Shown here one piece after another: positions 5,657-6,795 of a stretch of 6,795 nt of DNA; the stretch's first letter is position 1; each line of letters opens with the position of its first letter. The DNA comes from Bacteroidales bacterium (GTDB lineage Bacteria > Bacteroidota > Bacteroidia > Bacteroidales > UBA10428), in assembly GCA_016926235.1 (NCBI GenBank), contig JAFGOZ010000440.1, positions 1-6,795 of the forward strand, written 5' to 3'. Below the pieces are notes generated by a model. That model worked only from the letters and a program-made list of their open reading frames with translations, was not told the origin of the DNA and did not search any database. Position numbers and translations under genes: made by a program.

Positions 5657-6479
5657 AATGAATACAAGTATGGCTACAAACTATTATAACAAAATTAATC
5701 GACTAATAAAGAGCCGTTTATACTCGTATTTCTATAGAATAAAACCACTTTATAATTACTTTGAGCGATTGAATTCTATTAAAAAATTCGAAAATATACA
5801 TAAAGGAAAAAGGTGCTTTATTATTGGTAATGGACCTAGTTTAAACCAGTTGGATCTTAAACTTTTAAAAGATGAAATTACTTTTGGTGTTAATGCAATT
5901 TATACCAACTTCGATAAAATGGGGTTTTTCCCTACCTACTACTTTGTTGAAGATGTTTTGGTTGCAGATGACAGATACCATGAAATAAATAATTACAAAG
6001 GTAGCGAAAAGTTTTTTGGTCACTATTTAACTAACGTGCTTAAAAAAGATGAATACTCGCACGTACTAAATGTAGTACTTGATTATAACGAAAAGAGCTT
6101 AAACTTTCCTCGTTTCTCAACCAATTGTAGCAAAGAGATATTTGTTGGTGGTACTGTAACTTATTTGTGTTTACAGATGGCATATTATATGGGGTTCAGA
6201 GAGGTTATTATGATTGGATTCGATCATAATTATATTATACCCAAAGATGCAATCATTAATGGAAATAGAATAACTTCGGCATCAGACGATCCGAATCATT
6301 TCTCTCCTTCATATTTTGGTGCCGGTTTGAAATGGCACGACCCTCGTGTTGACAGAATGGAAAAAGCTTTTTTAAAAGCAAAAAAATATTTTGAAGCTGA
6401 TGGAAGAAATGTATTTAATGCAACCGCTGGAGGTAAGCTTGAAGTTTTTGAAAGAAAGAAGTATGATGAATTATTTTGA
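5646..6479 (+). CDS. DUF115/GT42-like protein with GNGPSL motif, candidate CMP-sugar transferase
   Basis: A 277-residue protein of the DUF115 group, often annotated as 6-hydroxymethylpterin pyrophosphokinase MptE-like. This group is related to the Campylobacter Cst sialyltransferases (GT42) and the flagellin Maf proteins. Visible motifs are CFIIGNGPSLNQLD (57-70), FGVNAIY (80-86), GGTVTYLCLQMAYYMGF (168-184) and VIMIGFDHNY (187-196), which follow the order seen in GT42 enzymes. DDPNHFSPSYFG (214-225) places His218 about where Cst-II has its catalytic histidine; this alignment was made by eye. The first 50 residues are basic and aromatic and may bind membrane. Three in-frame ATGs are possible: 5646 (11-bp overlap with the upstream gene), 5658 (1 nt after its stop) and 5670. 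All precede the first motif. In this cluster, transfer of a CMP-activated acidic sugar is the likeliest job; a pterin role is unlikely from context. Confidence 0.75.
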   Translation: MNSKMNTSMATNYYNKINRLIKSRLYSYFYRIKPLYNYFERLNSIKKFENIHKGKRCFIIGNGPSLNQLDLKLLKDEITFGVNAIYTNFDKMGFFPTYYFVEDVLVADDRYHEINNYKGSEKFFGHYLTNVLKKDEYSHVLNVVLDYNEKSLNFPRFSTNCSKEIFVGGTVTYLCLQMAYYMGFREVIMIGFDHNYIIPKDAIINGNRITSASDDPNHFSPSYFGAGLKWHDPRVDRMEKAFLKAKKYFEADGRNVFNATAGGKLEVFERKKYDELF

Positions 6480-6493
6480 TTACATCATAAGAC

Positions 6494-6514
6494 ATTTTTA
6501 GCTATCTTAAAAAT
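6494..6514. terminator. Weak AT-only inverted repeat between convergent genes, possible bidirectional terminator
   Basis: ATTTTTA (6494-6500) and TAAAAAT (6508-6514) form a 7-bp inverted repeat with a 7-nt loop in the 45-bp gap between two convergent stop codons. The A- and T-runs on both strands could serve termination in either direction. The stem has no G-C pairs and would be weak. GACA (6491-6494) and TGTC (6523-6526) could close an outer stem with a bulge. Confidence 0.3.
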
Positions 6515-6524
6515 ACCTTATCTG

Positions 6525-6795
6525 TCATTTGCTTAGAAAAAATTTCTTTATACTCAAATAGAGCAAGTTAATATTATCTGACACATTAAACAATATTGCA
6601 GTTATAACAAATATTACACTGAAAATACCAGATCGTAATATGATATCCACATAGAAATTTGAATTGATAGGTAATATCAGTACTACCAAAAAAGGTAAAA
6701 GTGTTGCAATTATTGCCTTCAGATGTTGCAAGCCCAATGGCCACAACTTGCTCTTAAAACCTATTATAATCATTGATCCAAAACGGATTACCGAA
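6525..6795 (-). CDS. Wzx-type oligosaccharide flippase, C-terminal fragment
   Basis: The minus strand is open from the window edge to a TGA at 6525-6527, giving 89 residues of a C-terminus. The ATG at 6771-6773 is preceded in frame by seven more sense codons (SVIRFGS), so it is probably internal. The piece has two hydrophobic helices, around AIIATLLPFLVVLILPI and SGIFSVIFVITAILFNV. Between them is a short loop with YVDIILRS. The tail after the second helix reads VSDNINLLYLSIKKFF, which resembles the (I/L)SxDIN amphipathic tail of Bacteroidota polysaccharide flippases. Such proteins move undecaprenyl-linked repeat units across the inner membrane. Another multi-helix polysaccharide membrane protein, such as a polymerase, cannot be excluded from this fragment. 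It converges on the plus-strand cluster and points the same way as the left-edge aminotransferase. Confidence 0.6.
   Translation of the reverse strand, partial: SVIRFGSMIIIGFKSKLWPLGLQHLKAIIATLLPFLVVLILPINSNFYVDIILRSGIFSVIFVITAILFNVSDNINLLYLSIKKFFLSK

Noticed and set aside
6525..6773. Complete small membrane protein of 82 residues on the minus strand starting at the ATG at 6773
   Set aside because: The frame stays open for seven more codons to the window edge, and the sequence looks like the tail of a flippase, so a stand-alone small gene is unlikely.
1..6795. CRISPR arrays, tRNA or rRNA genes, insertion sequences, long repeats
   Set aside because: No regularly spaced repeats, transposase motifs, paired terminal repeats or RNA gene landmarks were seen on either strand.

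Overview
The window looks like part of a surface-polysaccharide (O-antigen, capsule or exopolysaccharide) locus from a low-G+C member of the Bacteroidota. The evidence is AT-rich DNA with the standard code, tightly packed genes that mostly lack a strong Shine-Dalgarno sequence, one perfect TAnnTTTG -7 box upstream of the left-edge gene, and a flippase C-terminus of the kind common in that phylum. The phylum call is inference; genus cannot be told.

Layout. The left edge (1-92, minus strand) holds the first 30 codons of a DegT/DnrJ/EryC1/StrS sugar aminotransferase. A 129-bp AT-rich divergent region follows. Seven plus-strand genes then run from 222 to 6479 with gaps of 27 bp or less, or overlaps: a family 2 glycosyltransferase; a NeuA/KdsB-like cytidylyltransferase; an HpcH/HpaI-type pyruvate aldolase; a second, degenerate cytidylyltransferase paralogue; a D-2-hydroxyacid (phosphoglycerate-type) dehydrogenase; a two-domain protein joining a putative GT-A-like domain to a class I SAM methyltransferase; and a DUF115/GT42-like protein with a GNGPSL motif. 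At the right edge (6525-6795, minus strand) is the C-terminus of a probable Wzx-type flippase.

How the genes may work together (inference). The aldolase could join pyruvate to an aldehyde to give a 2-keto-3-deoxy acid. The dehydrogenase could supply or modify the hydroxy/keto acid. The intact cytidylyltransferase could activate the product as a CMP-sugar. The GNGPSL protein belongs to a fold that includes CMP-sialic acid and CMP-nonulosonate transferases, so it is a candidate transferase for that donor. The family 2 enzyme and the fused GT/methyltransferase would extend and methylate the glycan, and the flippase would export it. No PEP-dependent NeuB or KdsA synthase is visible, so the aldolase is the only candidate in the window for building the acidic sugar skeleton.

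The most notable point is the pair of cytidylyltransferase paralogues on either side of the aldolase. The first keeps the CMP-sugar synthetase motifs. The second keeps the C-terminal half but has lost the KN lysine and both aspartates of the DIDT metal site, so it is probably a non-catalytic partner or a repurposed protein. No tRNA, rRNA, CRISPR array, insertion sequence or long repeat was seen. There is no gene-free stretch over 300 bp.
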